A model generated the notes under the pieces. That model was not told where the DNA came from and did no database searches. It was given only the letters and a program-made list of their open reading frames with translations. A stretch of DNA of 41,428 nt from Candidatus Poseidoniia archaeon (GTDB lineage Archaea > Thermoplasmatota > Poseidoniia > MGIII > CG-Epi1): assembly GCA_029936395.1 (NCBI GenBank), contig JAPYSW010000007.1:1-41428 (forward strand). Direction: 5' to 3'. The position numbers and the translations under genes were made by a program. This document shows, piece after piece, positions 26,026 to 34,345 of the stretch. Every line of letters begins with the position of its first letter. Positions within the stretch are counted from its first letter, which is position 1.

Positions 26026-27034
26026 TCTTAGAAATAGATTTAAGATTATCACTTTCAAGATTAAACATTGCCCTTATTGCATCAATATTTTCAGGTATAA
26101 CATCTGACTCTTGGTGTATTGCTTGATAATAATACAACTTATTACCTAGTGCATGTACTCCATCTTTCCAAACTGCTATTTGATTTAAATCTCCTCTTGT
26201 ATAAGATGAATCTCTAGCCAATTCCATTATCTCTGCAGTACCTGGTAAGTTACGTATTTTCGCATCTTTATCTTTCAAAAAACCTTCTAATAAACTAACT
26301 CTAGGCGTAGCTTCCCAAAGTGAAATTATTTCTTCCACGTCTGGTTCTCTATCTAATTCTGCAATAATACAATGAACATGCATTATAGTTGTTGGAACTT
26401 TAACAGCCATAGTTTGTATATTTAAATTCGCAATAACTGTTTGTACATCAGGCCCATGATGGCTAGGGACCGTCAAAACAGGCTCTATAGAATTGATTGG
26501 CCCTCTATCACTATCTTTTGGATCTCCACTACGGCGAACCATTACTGCTTGAACATTATCAATACTGTATTTACTTAAAATAGGATAAATAGTTCTAGAA
26601 AGACCAGTCGTATTACAGGAAACTACTCTTACATAATCTTGATTTATAGAAGAAGAATAATTAGTTAATGCATTGAAGCTTATACCAATGGGTGCATGCT
26701 TCTCACCACCTTGCCATATTGCTTTAGTTCCACTACTCTTGTACATATCCATATTGTTAACACCAAACTTACCGGGAGTACAATCTATAATAATGTCTGA
26801 AATCTTAACTAAATCTTCAGTAACTCCAGAAATTCTAACACCCTTCTCTTCGAAAAATGCTATTTTTGATTTTGTAGATGCAAAAACTGGGAAACCAGCA
26901 TCCAATGCTCCCTTAATTTCATAAGTTGGTTTTGTCTTTACAATACCAACAATCTCCATATCATCTTGGAGTTGTACTGCCTCTGCTACCCGCTTTCCAA
27001 TAGTTCCGTAACCATTGATGCCGACCTTAATCAT
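26000..27034 (-). CDS. gap: Type II (archaeal) glyceraldehyde-3-phosphate dehydrogenase
   Basis: This 344-aa phosphorylating GAPDH is of the archaeal class, acting in glycolysis and gluconeogenesis with NAD(P). The Rossmann motif is INGYGTIGKRVA (6-17) and the catalytic cysteine is C140 in VVSCNTTGLSR. Other class II blocks are MVRRSGDPKDSDRGPINSI and VPSHHGPDVQTV. Length is typical. A minus-strand TATA-like GTTAAATAG (27062-27054) is about 24 bases before ATG 27034, suggesting a leaderless mRNA. It overlaps panE at the 3' end by 26 bases. Confidence 0.96.
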   Translation of the reverse strand: MIKVGINGYGTIGKRVAEAVQLQDDMEIVGIVKTKPTYEIKGALDAGFPVFASTKSKIAFFEEKGVRISGVTEDLVKISDIIIDCTPGKFGVNNMDMYKSSGTKAIWQGGEKHAPIGISFNALTNYSSSINQDYVRVVSCNTTGLSRTIYPILSKYSIDNVQAVMVRRSGDPKDSDRGPINSIEPVLTVPSHHGPDVQTVIANLNIQTMAVKVPTTIMHVHCIIAELDREPDVEEIISLWEATPRVSLLEGFLKDKDAKIRNLPGTAEIMELARDSSYTRGDLNQIAVWKDGVHALGNKLYYYQAIHQESDVIPENIDAIRAMFNLESDNLKSISKTNKALGIH

Positions 27035-27053
27035 ATATCTTTATTTGATAGTG

Positions 27054-27062
27054 CTATTTAAC
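27054..27062 (-). promoter_or_regulatory. TATA-like element for GAPDH
   Basis: GTTAAATAG on the minus strand lies about 24 bases before ATG 27034, in the 46-base gap after the nuclease-like gene. Motif and spacing evidence only. Confidence 0.45.
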
Positions 27063-27080
27063 TAATTATCATCAACAAAT

Positions 27081-29174
27081 TTAGTTATCTTTATCGTCGT
27101 TCATTTTCTTTCGAAGCTGCTCTATCGAAACTGAAACCTTTTTGTCTGGAATAGAATCGGTAGGCTGCGAAAATTCCTCTACTTTATCTACATCTAAACT
27201 GAAATCTTCAATGTCCTCGACCGCTGGAGTAAAATCTTCAACATCTGTAATGGAAGACGTCTCTTCATTTTCTGATACTGGTTTAGAAATAGCAAAATCC
27301 CCCTCTCCTCCTTGACCTGATGGAACGCCCCCTTCTTCAATATCTGAGATTAGTTGTTCTCTTTTATCTGAACTTCCTTCTTCTCCAATAGCTTCCAAAA
27401 CTTCTTCAGTAGACATTTCAGAATCGTCTTCTACAATATCTTCTTCAGTTTCTATTAATTCATCTAAATCCAATTCGATTTCTTCATTATACAGAAACTC
27501 AGGCATTTCTGGAGCTACAGCACCTGGCGTAGCTATTGCTTCATAAAAGTCAAAAGCAGTTCTTTCAACTTCACCCACAAAATTAGATAGCTCTTCTTCA
27601 TCTCCATCGATTTTAGAATAAATTGCAGCCATTCGATCTGAAACAAAAGCAAAATAATTAGGTGCGACTTCAAATGCTTTTTCAGTCCAAGTAAAAGGAA
27701 TCCATGCCATTACTTGTTTATTCTTTCTGTCAACTGTTATTTTGAGCTGAGGACCAGGATATACGATACCTCCACAGGAAACATCATAATTATTCATATA
27801 AGCCAATACTTTGTAGACATCTTCTTGTCTAGGAACTTCTCTTAAATTGTATTTAGCTTCAAAATAAAAATTAACTCCTCGATAATTCATGAAAATTTCG
27901 GGTTGACCAGAACCTTGAACCGGATTTGACTTAACTTCTGAATCGCCGAATAAAGAACCCATTATTGAATCACTCCACCCTTGTCTTACTTGCTCAGGTG
28001 CATCATACTTGAGTACTATATCTTTGTTCTTTGAACGGAATTCTCTTAACGATTTAGCGTGTGCACTTAATTTCAAACCAGAAGCCATCTCACAAAGAAT
28101 CCATAATGCGTAAATGTCAGTCATTTTTTGAGTTTGTACTAATACTGTCTCTTCATAATATGACTGATACTCATCTAAAAACTCTCTCCAAAGAATTGGT
28201 AAATCCCTGTATGCTCGGTTTCTGCTCCATGTTTTAGCTTCAATAATTGCCTCACGATTAATCAATCTTTCTTCTTTTCTTGTATCTTTTGCCTTTGGAA
28301 TTAACTCAGCTAACTTTCCATCTCCTAAAACTCCCTTATGCAATTTACATGCTAAATCCAAGCGATCTAATTGTTCTTTAGTTGAGTCATCTAGAGGTTG
28401 ATATTCTTTACCATAAATAGTTGCCCAAGCTTTCTTTTCACGTTCACGACGGTCCATTTCATCTCTAAAGAATATAGCTTCAATGAATACTTCCATGTGG
28501 AATTTTACTAATAATATATTTGTGGGTGTACTCCACTTCCTTTTACGTATATCAGTAACATGTGCTGTAGCGTATTCAGTCCCTTTTTGAGCACGCGCTA
28601 GGGCTGTTTTCTGCCATCTTACGGCACCCCTTATCTGCGACTTCATTGTTTTACGCTGAACTTCAACTTTGTAAGTATATGCTCCTTTTTTGATATCGTT
28701 TGTTACTTTCAATAACTTACTAGAAATTTCGAGTAACTTTTCAATATTCAATAATATTTTTTCTTCTTCAATTGAAGAAGTTCCACCTGGATACATACCT
28801 TCGGGAGGATCATCAGCTCCAGAATTCTTAACTAAATTAGGTATATGCTCATCCCTTAGTTGTTTGAATTTTTCATAATCCAACATCCTAGGGGCAATGA
28901 CGACTTCTAACTTATTCGAAATGGAGTTTCCTGATTTATTATGTAAAGAAATTGTGTTAGTACCAATGTAATCAGGAACTACAAATTGCATAGAATGGGT
29001 TGTATTTGATCTAACAGGAGGTAGAGAATCTAATTTAGCAGTTCCCATTCGAATATGAATATCTTCTAAAGCTCTGAAAGCATTGATATTGAGCATTACT
29101 GACTCACCCTCAGTTAAATTAACTGAATGTCCTTCTGGCAACTTGAGCTCTATCGTTGCGTCTGGTAAACTCAT
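27081..29174 (-). CDS. McrC-like PD-(D/E)XK nuclease-fold protein, partner of the membrane AAA+ protein
   Basis: This 697-aa protein has no signal peptide or membrane span. Residues 1-95 look like a beta-sandwich/Ig-like domain. 100-345 is mainly helical and highly charged. DIYALWILCEMA (353-364) resembles the conserved helix before the nuclease in McrC/DUF2357 proteins. The core fits PD-(D/E)XK: P425-E426, then E439-A-K441 in FYFEAKYN, then EDVYKVLAYM (451-460), as in the D-x-Y-Q-x-x-A-Y helix of McrC. Residues 560-697 form a strongly acidic tail. The gene follows the McrB-like AAA+ gene with one base between stop and start. Nuclease function is inferred from motifs; the first acidic position being E is slightly unusual. 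Confidence 0.65.
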   Translation of the reverse strand: MSLPDATIELKLPEGHSVNLTEGESVMLNINAFRALEDIHIRMGTAKLDSLPPVRSNTTHSMQFVVPDYIGTNTISLHNKSGNSISNKLEVVIAPRMLDYEKFKQLRDEHIPNLVKNSGADDPPEGMYPGGTSSIEEEKILLNIEKLLEISSKLLKVTNDIKKGAYTYKVEVQRKTMKSQIRGAVRWQKTALARAQKGTEYATAHVTDIRKRKWSTPTNILLVKFHMEVFIEAIFFRDEMDRREREKKAWATIYGKEYQPLDDSTKEQLDRLDLACKLHKGVLGDGKLAELIPKAKDTRKEERLINREAIIEAKTWSRNRAYRDLPILWREFLDEYQSYYEETVLVQTQKMTDIYALWILCEMASGLKLSAHAKSLREFRSKNKDIVLKYDAPEQVRQGWSDSIMGSLFGDSEVKSNPVQGSGQPEIFMNYRGVNFYFEAKYNLREVPRQEDVYKVLAYMNNYDVSCGGIVYPGPQLKITVDRKNKQVMAWIPFTWTEKAFEVAPNYFAFVSDRMAAIYSKIDGDEEELSNFVGEVERTAFDFYEAIATPGAVAPEMPEFLYNEEIELDLDELIETEEDIVEDDSEMSTEEVLEAIGEEGSSDKREQLISDIEEGGVPSGQGGEGDFAISKPVSENEETSSITDVEDFTPAVEDIEDFSLDVDKVEEFSQPTDSIPDKKVSVSIEQLRKKMNDDKDN

Positions 29175-29175
29175 A

Positions 29176-32016
29176 TCAACCGAATACGCTTAGACCTGGT
29201 GAATCTACCATCTTCTCTAAAGTAACAGTAATACTATGGGTACTTCCCAAGACTTCTTGAGATTTTAACATTAAACACTTCAATTCATTTCGTTCTAAAC
29301 CTTCTAATGCTGGCATTATGTTAGATTTAATGACGTCCCCAAGTGCCCGATCTAAATCATATTGTCCTATCGAATTAAAGACAGTTAACATGGAATCAAT
29401 AATAACTGCAGGTCCTATCTTTCTATAAGTTCGAACGCCTCTAGGTAGTTCGTCGTCCCGTGACGATGGAAGTTCCTCTTCTTCCAAGAAATTCATTAAT
29501 TTATTGAAAGCTTTGAACATTATACCACCTTCATCATAAAAATCAAACATTTCTTTTGCATACCAATCCTCATCAGTTTCAGGACGTTCTGGAGCAATAC
29601 CTAACTTATTTAATTTATTGAATACAAAAATAGGCATACGTCTGTACTCGTCCTCTCGGTCAGGTAATCCTATTTCTACAAAAGCAAATCTACGCATCAA
29701 TGCATGACCTACATTGAATAATGTATTCTTATCCTGTGTATTCATAGTTCCAATAATTCTAAACTCCGGAGGCATCATAAATGGAGCTCCATTAGTCTCT
29801 TTAGCTGTCAATAAAGCTTGTTTATCTCTGTATTCAAATACAGTAAATAATTTACCAAAAGCTTCATCAATATTTGCTCTATTAAACTCATCAATTACAA
29901 GATAATGGGGTTTACCAACCTCTTGCATTGTTTTTTCACAAATTTTAGCAGAATCTGAAACATATCCATCTTTGAAATAATAACCACCTGAATCATCAGG
30001 AGAAATACCTCCAATGACTTCGAAATTAGACCATTCAGCATTCGCTGTAACTATTGTATAATTAGGAATCATACTACCATCTTTAGCTTCATTGACTCCA
30101 CAAAGTTGGCTTAATAGTAAATTTGCCAGAGCAGTCTTACCAGTACCTGGATCTCCGTAAAGCATTATATTCCTACCTGACTTCAAATGTGTTACAGTTT
30201 GATTAATTGTATCTTCAGTAGTAGAATAATATTTGGATAACTCCTCATAATCTACAGTATAATCTACCTTCATAGCCTTACGTATTACTGGAGTTTGGGC
30301 TAAATCTTCCTTGAGCTCTTTCTCAATATCACTAAAATCAACTCCATAATTAGCATCTTCTGTAGGTTTGATATCAATTGTAGCCTCTGGGAATTCTGAA
30401 AGAAGGCGATCCATAGCATCTTCTAAAGTAATATCTTTAGGTAAAGCAGGTGCTTTATCTTCAGAAGTAGTCTCATCTTCTTCAGGTGTAAATGAAGAAT
30501 CAAATGGATCTGAAGGAGGGCTGCTCAACTGCATTTCCATCATACGATCTCTAAACTTTTCAGTTCCAAACTTTATACCATACCAAACTGCCCCGCCAGC
30601 TACAAAAAGTGGAATGATTAACATAACCCAACCAATTGTATCATCGGGTGCTGAAATATCTTTTTGAGAAAGTAAAGCCGGTGCAATCATAGTTGCAAAC
30701 AAAGTACCAACGCCTACAGCGAATAAACCGAAATAAGCCAGACCTTCCATACTCTGCTCCGATTTTCTCTTACGATAAAACAAGAAAATTCCAAGGAAAG
30801 CAATAGATACAAACAAAACGGTTAGAATAATATCGCCTTGTTCAAAATAAATATTAGCTCGATTTCTTATTAAATTCCAAACTAAAACAAAAAATTGGAA
30901 ACCAAGACCCAATAAAATCATAAGGAAATACTTCGCTTCTTCCATATCTTTTAGTCTTATTGTTTGAATAATATATGCAGCAATACCAAATAAAAGAGCA
31001 AGAAGACCAGCTAGTAATATTATCATCTCAATAGGTTGCAAATTTACTAGAGCTCTTGTGGGAATTCCGTTGGATGCGTAACATGCATTGAATATTGATA
31101 AATCGCTACTTCCATCAAACATTTTACTACAATTAAACCAAGGACCGCGAACCCAATTATGATGCAAGGCTGCAAAAACCAAAGAACCAGCACCAATAAA
31201 AGAATATATTGTACTCAACGGAGCTTCACTTATATCTTTACCAGTAACCGCATAAAGGAATACAATATACGAAACTACTATCACAACTAAAGCTGCAGTA
31301 GCTCCCAAAGTACTGTATAATGAACCTAACGCTCCTGCAGGATATAATTTTGAAATACAACCAGTTGTACTATCATCAGTACATATCTTATCATCATTAA
31401 CTGGTGAATAACCACCGCCAATATAGGCATAAACTATAACCATAATCAAAATACAAAATATTAACGGAGCCATGATATTACTATCATTTATGCGTCTAGC
31501 CTGAATGAATATACAAAGTGCTAAAAATACTATCAAACCCAAAACACTTTGATATTGATTAGCTTTAATATTAAAATTGTCAGTCTCCCAACTGGATGTT
31601 AATACTAAAGGACAACCATCAGGATCATTAGCTGCATCGGGATTAATCCAATCAGGGCATCTAAGTGGATTGCGATCATCAATATAGGCATCTAAATTTT
31701 CAGAAGTACCATTCATACCTCCTGCACCTTTCGACGTAGCATCAGGTCCAGGAATATCTGCTGTAGTGTAATAAAGTAATAAACCAAGGAGAGCAACAGC
31801 AGCTAGAAACTGCAACGCGGGTAAATAGAAACTCGCCCTACTTCTCTTAATAATTGGAGGCACTGAAGTAGATTTAGGAGTGCCAGACTCTTTGGAGACT
31901 GGGGTTTCGACAGAAGAAGGGCCTACATCCTTTGCACCCGATAAATTTACACCACAAATATTACAAAAAGGTGCATTATCCTCGACCTCTACAGCACAGA
32001 CTGGACACTTTTTCAT
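29176..32016 (-). CDS. Membrane protein with zinc ribbon, ten membrane spans and McrB-like AAA+ domain
   Basis: 946 aa. The N-terminal zinc ribbon is C4-x2-C7 and C18-x2-C21. About ten membrane spans lie at 62-84, 155-174, 181-199, 231-257, 268-287, 329-351, 361-383, 395-414, 425-449 and 460-482. Cysteine pairs (120/135, 212/220, 296/312) all fall in predicted external loops. The AAA+ domain has Walker A GDPGTGKTA (621-629), Walker B LVIDEFNRAN (706-715), sensor IGTMNTQDKN (755-764) and arginines R775/R776. The DEFNRAN and GTMNT-x-D combination is characteristic of McrB-type NTPases; MoxR is the alternative relative. The AAA+ domain should sit in the cytoplasm beside the nuclease-like partner. 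A TATA-like palindrome is about 30 bases upstream. Confidence 0.8.
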   Translation of the reverse strand: MKKCPVCAVEVEDNAPFCNICGVNLSGAKDVGPSSVETPVSKESGTPKSTSVPPIIKRSRASFYLPALQFLAAVALLGLLLYYTTADIPGPDATSKGAGGMNGTSENLDAYIDDRNPLRCPDWINPDAANDPDGCPLVLTSSWETDNFNIKANQYQSVLGLIVFLALCIFIQARRINDSNIMAPLIFCILIMVIVYAYIGGGYSPVNDDKICTDDSTTGCISKLYPAGALGSLYSTLGATAALVVIVVSYIVFLYAVTGKDISEAPLSTIYSFIGAGSLVFAALHHNWVRGPWFNCSKMFDGSSDLSIFNACYASNGIPTRALVNLQPIEMIILLAGLLALLFGIAAYIIQTIRLKDMEEAKYFLMILLGLGFQFFVLVWNLIRNRANIYFEQGDIILTVLFVSIAFLGIFLFYRKRKSEQSMEGLAYFGLFAVGVGTLFATMIAPALLSQKDISAPDDTIGWVMLIIPLFVAGGAVWYGIKFGTEKFRDRMMEMQLSSPPSDPFDSSFTPEEDETTSEDKAPALPKDITLEDAMDRLLSEFPEATIDIKPTEDANYGVDFSDIEKELKEDLAQTPVIRKAMKVDYTVDYEELSKYYSTTEDTINQTVTHLKSGRNIMLYGDPGTGKTALANLLLSQLCGVNEAKDGSMIPNYTIVTANAEWSNFEVIGGISPDDSGGYYFKDGYVSDSAKICEKTMQEVGKPHYLVIDEFNRANIDEAFGKLFTVFEYRDKQALLTAKETNGAPFMMPPEFRIIGTMNTQDKNTLFNVGHALMRRFAFVEIGLPDREDEYRRMPIFVFNKLNKLGIAPERPETDEDWYAKEMFDFYDEGGIMFKAFNKLMNFLEEEELPSSRDDELPRGVRTYRKIGPAVIIDSMLTVFNSIGQYDLDRALGDVIKSNIMPALEGLERNELKCLMLKSQEVLGSTHSITVTLEKMVDSPGLSVFG

Positions 32017-32041
32017 AATCTATCCAATTAAGACATTGGTT

Positions 32042-32051
32042 AAAAGCTTTT
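32042..32051. promoter_or_regulatory. Palindromic divergent promoter element between the McrB-like gene and gins51
   Basis: AAAAGCTTTT is perfectly self-complementary and flanked by TT/AA. Leftward it lies about 30 bases before ATG 32016. Rightward, initiation would fall near 32073, which would exclude ATG 32056 and favour gins51 starts at 32095 or 32110. It could also be an operator. Inference from position. Confidence 0.4.
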
Positions 32052-32109
32052 GATTATGGGAAACACTCTTAACAACCATTTTAATGTGAATTTAATGACT
32101 GCCAATTTA

Positions 32110-32811
32110 ATGACCTTAAGAGACTTAAGAGTCCAAACTTTTAAGGAAAGAAGAGAAGGAAGATTAACCAAATTACCTTCATCATTTTATAATAGAATGA
32201 AAAAGTTAGAAAATCAAATTAGACAAGTCATAGAAGATACAAAGAACGACCCTAGTCGATTTGAAAAAGCTAATGCAGACATTAGAAAATTTATGGATAT
32301 GAAACTAGAATTGCATAAGCACAGAGAAAGAAAACTTACCGATTTAGCACGGGAAAAAATAAATGGTCAAAACCCAAATACTGAGAATGCACACAATAGT
32401 GAAAATGAATATCTTGTCGCCTTATGTGGAGTAATTGAAGAGCACAGAAAGAAAACCCTACTCAGTAAAGATATAACCTATATCGAAGGAGCAATAGAAG
32501 AAACTGAGATTAAAGAACCTGAAATAGAAGAAGCCAATATTAAGGAAAATAAGAATGAAAAACTAGTTACAAAGACGCCAGAAACTGAAAAGCCAGATCT
32601 CGAGAAATCTAAAATCGAAGAACCTGAGCAAGTTATAGATAAAGAAGAATATGTGAAAGTAGAAGTTTTAGAAGATTTACCCACATTTACTGGAATGGAT
32701 GCAAATAATTATACTCTCAAAAATGACGACATTGCAGATATACCTATCTATAATGCTAAAATGTTAAGTGATGCAGGAAAAGTTAAAATTATCAAAGAGG
32801 TGAAAACTTGA
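32110..32811 (+). CDS. gins51: GINS complex subunit Gins51
   Basis: This 233-aa subunit belongs to the archaeal GINS complex, part of the CMG-like replicative helicase with MCM and GAN/Cdc45. The N-terminal helical A domain has KLPSSFYNRM and a later R-E-R-K-L-T-D-L-A helix (residues 72-80). A charged Glu/Lys-rich linker follows (about 120-180). The small C-terminal B domain reads VEVLEDLPTFTGMDANNYTL then DIPIYNAKML, the A-then-B order of Gins51 (Sld5/Psf1-like). ATG 32110 gives the usual ~21 residues before LPSSFY; ATGs at 32095 and 32056 are alternatives. Its TGA overlaps the endA TTG. Confidence 0.88.
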   Translation: MTLRDLRVQTFKERREGRLTKLPSSFYNRMKKLENQIRQVIEDTKNDPSRFEKANADIRKFMDMKLELHKHRERKLTDLAREKINGQNPNTENAHNSENEYLVALCGVIEEHRKKTLLSKDITYIEGAIEETEIKEPEIEEANIKENKNEKLVTKTPETEKPDLEKSKIEEPEQVIDKEEYVKVEVLEDLPTFTGMDANNYTLKNDDIADIPIYNAKMLSDAGKVKIIKEVKT

Positions 32812-33551
32812 CTTACAAGTTAGATAAAGAAGGAATCATAATCACTGAAGAAAAATTAGCCGCTCAAATATATAATAAAGGAAGGACAGGAACACCTTTG
32901 GAGAAAGGACAACTTCTTTTGAGGAAAGAAGAAGCTCTTTATTGTGACTACAGAAATGATATAGATTTAAGTGAAGATACAATAAATAAATTCAAAAAAG
33001 ATAACCTCACCCACATCGTTTACAGGGATCTTAAAGAGAGGGGATTGATGGTGAAAGTGGATGAACATGGTCTACGATTGTATGACCGGAAAAAATCTTC
33101 AAAGGGTCAATCTTCAGCAGTAATTCTAGCTAAAAATTTTAAGTATGAAATTGATTTTAATGACATATTTACAGAACTAGAACGAGGTTTAGAAAGAAGA
33201 ATACAAATTGCGATTATTGATATTGAAGAAGATGTTGTTTACTATATAACGAAAATAGTCGAATGGCCGGAAACCAAATTGAAGAAAGATGGAAATATAA
33301 TAATTAATGATCCCGAAGTCAAAGAGTTGATAGACAAAGGATACCAAATTAATTCAGGTCTTAAATTTGGAACTCATTACAGAATATATAACTATGAATC
33401 AAAACATGCGCCATGGCTTATACATATTGTAAAAGATGGAATAACTTGGTTAGATATTACAAGAATGGTACGAGTCGGACATGGAGTAAACAAGACTATA
33501 GTTCTAGCCTACAAAAAAAGATGGATAAGTCTTGAATGGATAAAACCCTAA
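32808..33551 (+). CDS. endA: tRNA-splicing endonuclease
   Basis: This 247-aa enzyme cuts bulge-helix-bulge introns from archaeal pre-tRNAs. The catalytic C-terminal domain has GLKFGTHYRIYNY with Y194, H200 in SKHAPWLIHIV and K229 in GHGVNKTIVLAY, the expected Tyr-His-Lys triad. The first ~150 residues resemble the degenerate N-terminal repeat of alpha2-type enzymes (IVYRDLKERG, then IAIIDIEEDVVYY). The second repeat lacks most of its N-terminal subdomain, giving a length between alpha4 (~180) and alpha2 (~305). TTG 32808 overlaps the gins51 stop (TTGA) with GAGGTGA just upstream. Its likely substrate in this window is tRNA-Trp. Confidence 0.9.
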   Translation: MTYKLDKEGIIITEEKLAAQIYNKGRTGTPLEKGQLLLRKEEALYCDYRNDIDLSEDTINKFKKDNLTHIVYRDLKERGLMVKVDEHGLRLYDRKKSSKGQSSAVILAKNFKYEIDFNDIFTELERGLERRIQIAIIDIEEDVVYYITKIVEWPETKLKKDGNIIINDPEVKELIDKGYQINSGLKFGTHYRIYNYESKHAPWLIHIVKDGITWLDITRMVRVGHGVNKTIVLAYKKRWISLEWIKP

Positions 33552-33582
33552 TATTAGTAATTTAAGAACATATATGAGAAAA

Positions 33583-33592
33583 CTTATATAAG
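33583..33592 (+). promoter_or_regulatory. TATA box of the ABC transporter operon
   Basis: CTTATATAAG is centred about 29 bases before ATG 33617, implying a very short leader. It is the best TATA match near this gene and supports a separate promoter for the three-gene ABC operon. Confidence 0.55.
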
Positions 33593-33616
33593 GCAAATTG
33601 AACCAGAGGAAATTAT

Positions 33617-34345
33617 ATGACACTACTTGAAGTTCAAGAATTAAAAAGAGGTTTTGGTTCTAAAACATTCAACACTAGAATAGAGGTCCTAAAAGGAGTC
33701 AATTTATCCATTAAAAGAGGTGAATTGGTTGCGCTAATGGGACCCTCTGGTTGTGGAAAATCAACTCTATTGAATATAATTGGAGGATTACTAAGAGCAG
33801 ATTCTGGAAAAATAGAACTTGACCTTTTAAATTCTAAATATGTTTATGGAAAAGAAAATCCTAGTGGAGTCGTGGAGGTAAGAAGAAATGGTATCGGATG
33901 GATTTTTCAAGATTTTCACTTACTAGAACAATTAACGGCTCAAGACAATGTGGCATTAGCACTTGAAATAAAAGGAATGAAAGAAGAGGAAGCTGATGAA
34001 AAAGCAATAGAAGCACTAATCAAAGTAGGATTAGAAGACCGTATTGATTTCCCGGCAGGGCAACTGTCAGGAGGGCAACAACAGAGAGTTGCAGTAGCAC
34101 GTGCAATTACAGGTTCAAGACCTCTCTTACTAGCTGACGAGCCCACGGGTAATCTTGATGTGAAGAGTGGAGAAGATGTTATAACTTTATTCAAAGAACT
34201 TTGCCGTGATCCACTAAACCCAATATCTATACTAATGGTGACACATGATCCTATGCTAGCAACAAAAGCTGATAGAATGTTACTAATGAAAGATGGAATT
34301 ACTGCTGCATCGAACATCAAAGATGCATGGGGAGTTACTGAATGA
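33617..34345 (+). CDS. ABC transporter ATPase, LolD/MacB type (first of two)
   Basis: This 242-aa ATPase has Walker A GPSGCGKST (42-50), the Q-loop IFQDFHLLEQL, signature LSGGQQQR (150-157), Walker B LLLADEPTG and the switch region VTHD. LSGGQQQ with LLADEPTGNLD is typical of the MacB/LolD (3.A.1.122/125) group, which works with FtsX-type permeases. Its TGA overlaps the permease ATG (ATGA at 34342-34345), so it is translationally coupled to it. Confidence 0.94.
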   Translation: MTLLEVQELKRGFGSKTFNTRIEVLKGVNLSIKRGELVALMGPSGCGKSTLLNIIGGLLRADSGKIELDLLNSKYVYGKENPSGVVEVRRNGIGWIFQDFHLLEQLTAQDNVALALEIKGMKEEEADEKAIEALIKVGLEDRIDFPAGQLSGGQQQRVAVARAITGSRPLLLADEPTGNLDVKSGEDVITLFKELCRDPLNPISILMVTHDPMLATKADRMLLMKDGITAASNIKDAWGVTE

